Source: Candidatus Phycosocius bacilliformis (GTDB lineage: Bacteria; Pseudomonadota; Alphaproteobacteria; Caulobacterales; Aquidulcibacteraceae). From it: 64,000 bases of DNA. Position 1 is the first letter of the stretch. Each line of letters opens with the position of its first letter. The stretch covers positions 558,001-622,000 of the forward strand of contig NZ_BFBR01000001.1 of the NCBI RefSeq assembly GCF_003112735.1, written 5' to 3'. Below the pieces are notes generated by a model. It saw only the letters and a program-made list of their open reading frames with translations. It did not search any database and was not told where the DNA came from. Positions 63,711-64,000 of this stretch are shown here, piece by piece. The position numbers were made by a program, and so were the translations under genes.

Positions 63711-63737
63711 AAAGGGGCCCCGGACTGGGGCCCCTTT
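63711..63737. terminator. Bidirectional terminator between amn and the RND gene
   Basis: Eleven-base arms AAAGGGGCCCC and GGGGCCCCTTT with loop GGACT. A's before it give a T-run on the minus strand, so it is a good terminator for the RND gene, and a shorter T-run serves amn on the plus strand. Confidence 0.8.
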
Positions 63738-63753
63738 GCGTTTGGTGTGCGGC

Positions 63754-64000
63754 CTATTCGGCTGCGGCCTGACTGGCCCGACGCTCGACCTCTTCCTTCA
63801 ACGCAATGGCGCGCTCCTCGCGGGTCACCGTCGGCACTTTCGAGAAGAAGCGCTTCACCTTCTGATCAAGATCATCGATCAGCGTATAGACAGCGGGTAC
63901 GAAGATCAGGCTCAACACGGTTGAGAGTGACAGGCCACCGATCACAGCAATCGCCATCCCGTGGCGGAATGCACCCGCACCCGCGGTCGTCATGGCTGCC
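63754..64000 (-). CDS. RND efflux transporter permease, C-terminal fragment (cut by window end)
   Basis: The last 81 or so residues of an AcrB/MexB-type inner-membrane pump; the rest lies beyond the window. TTAGAGAFRHGMAIAVIGGLSLSTVLSLIFVPAVYTLIDDL is the last transmembrane part of the family. A charged cytoplasmic tail (KRFFSKVPTVTREERAIALKEEVERRASQAAAE) follows. The substrate cannot be inferred. Confidence 0.85.
   Translation of the reverse strand, partial: AAMTTAGAGAFRHGMAIAVIGGLSLSTVLSLIFVPAVYTLIDDLDQKVKRFFSKVPTVTREERAIALKEEVERRASQAAAE

Overview
The window comes from a moderately G+C-rich alphaproteobacterium carrying genes for aerobic anoxygenic phototrophy. The evidence is a contiguous photosynthesis gene cluster (about 9.6-48.8 kb) with the Rhodobacter-type order crtEF-bchCXYZ-pufBALM, an oxygen-dependent ring cyclase (acsF), a C4-pathway 5-aminolevulinate synthase (hemA) and PpsR/CrtJ-type operators. 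A large TonB-dependent receptor, a lone Flp pilin and an L-malyl-CoA lyase would suit Caulobacterales or Hyphomonadaceae-like lineages, but that placement is inference.

Layout. 1-9.1 kb is ordinary chromosome: FAD oxidoreductase, msrA, a lysyltransferase-domain protein, a VOC protein, a siroheme-synthase-like protein, a VIT transporter, a TonB receptor and a Flp pilin. 9.6-21.4 kb is one minus-strand series: crtE-crtF-bchC-bchX-bchY-bchZ-orf59-pufB-pufA-pufL-pufM, then dxs. 21.5-31.3 kb is the carotenoid block: crtC (+); P450, ATP-grasp, crtB and orf65 (-); orf244 and crtD (+); crtI and bchO (-). A DUF3422 gene (+) follows. 33.0-44.3 kb is a long minus operon: orf80-bchN-bchB-bchH-bchL-bchM-orf116-acsF-hemA. 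bciB, bchI and bchD (+) close the cluster. 48.8-64 kb returns to general genes: SSS symporter, trpS, murJ, chorismate mutase, truA, malyl-CoA lyase, ppc, acid phosphatase, a Pif1/RecD-like helicase, cysK, amn and the C-terminus of an RND pump.

Together the genes provide isoprenoid supply (dxs), carotenoids of the spirilloxanthin branch (crtE, B, I, C, D, F), most of the route from glycine and succinyl-CoA to bacteriochlorophyllide (hemA, bchHID, bchM, acsF, bciB, bchLNB, bchXYZ, bchC), the reaction centre L and M subunits and LH1. Genes that usually sit in such clusters are not in the window: bchF, bchG, bchP, puhA, lhaA, puhBCE, pufC, ppsR and tspO. The cluster is therefore probably split between two loci. 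TGTC-N10-GACA-like operators lie before nearly every divergent pair, often as tandem sites 8 bp apart.

The least explained parts are a cytochrome P450/ATP-grasp pair translationally coupled to each other and placed directly upstream of crtB, a seven-helix protein coupled to crtD, and small unrecognised genes in the usual positions of bchF (orf80), pufQ (orf59) and the puh genes (orf116).
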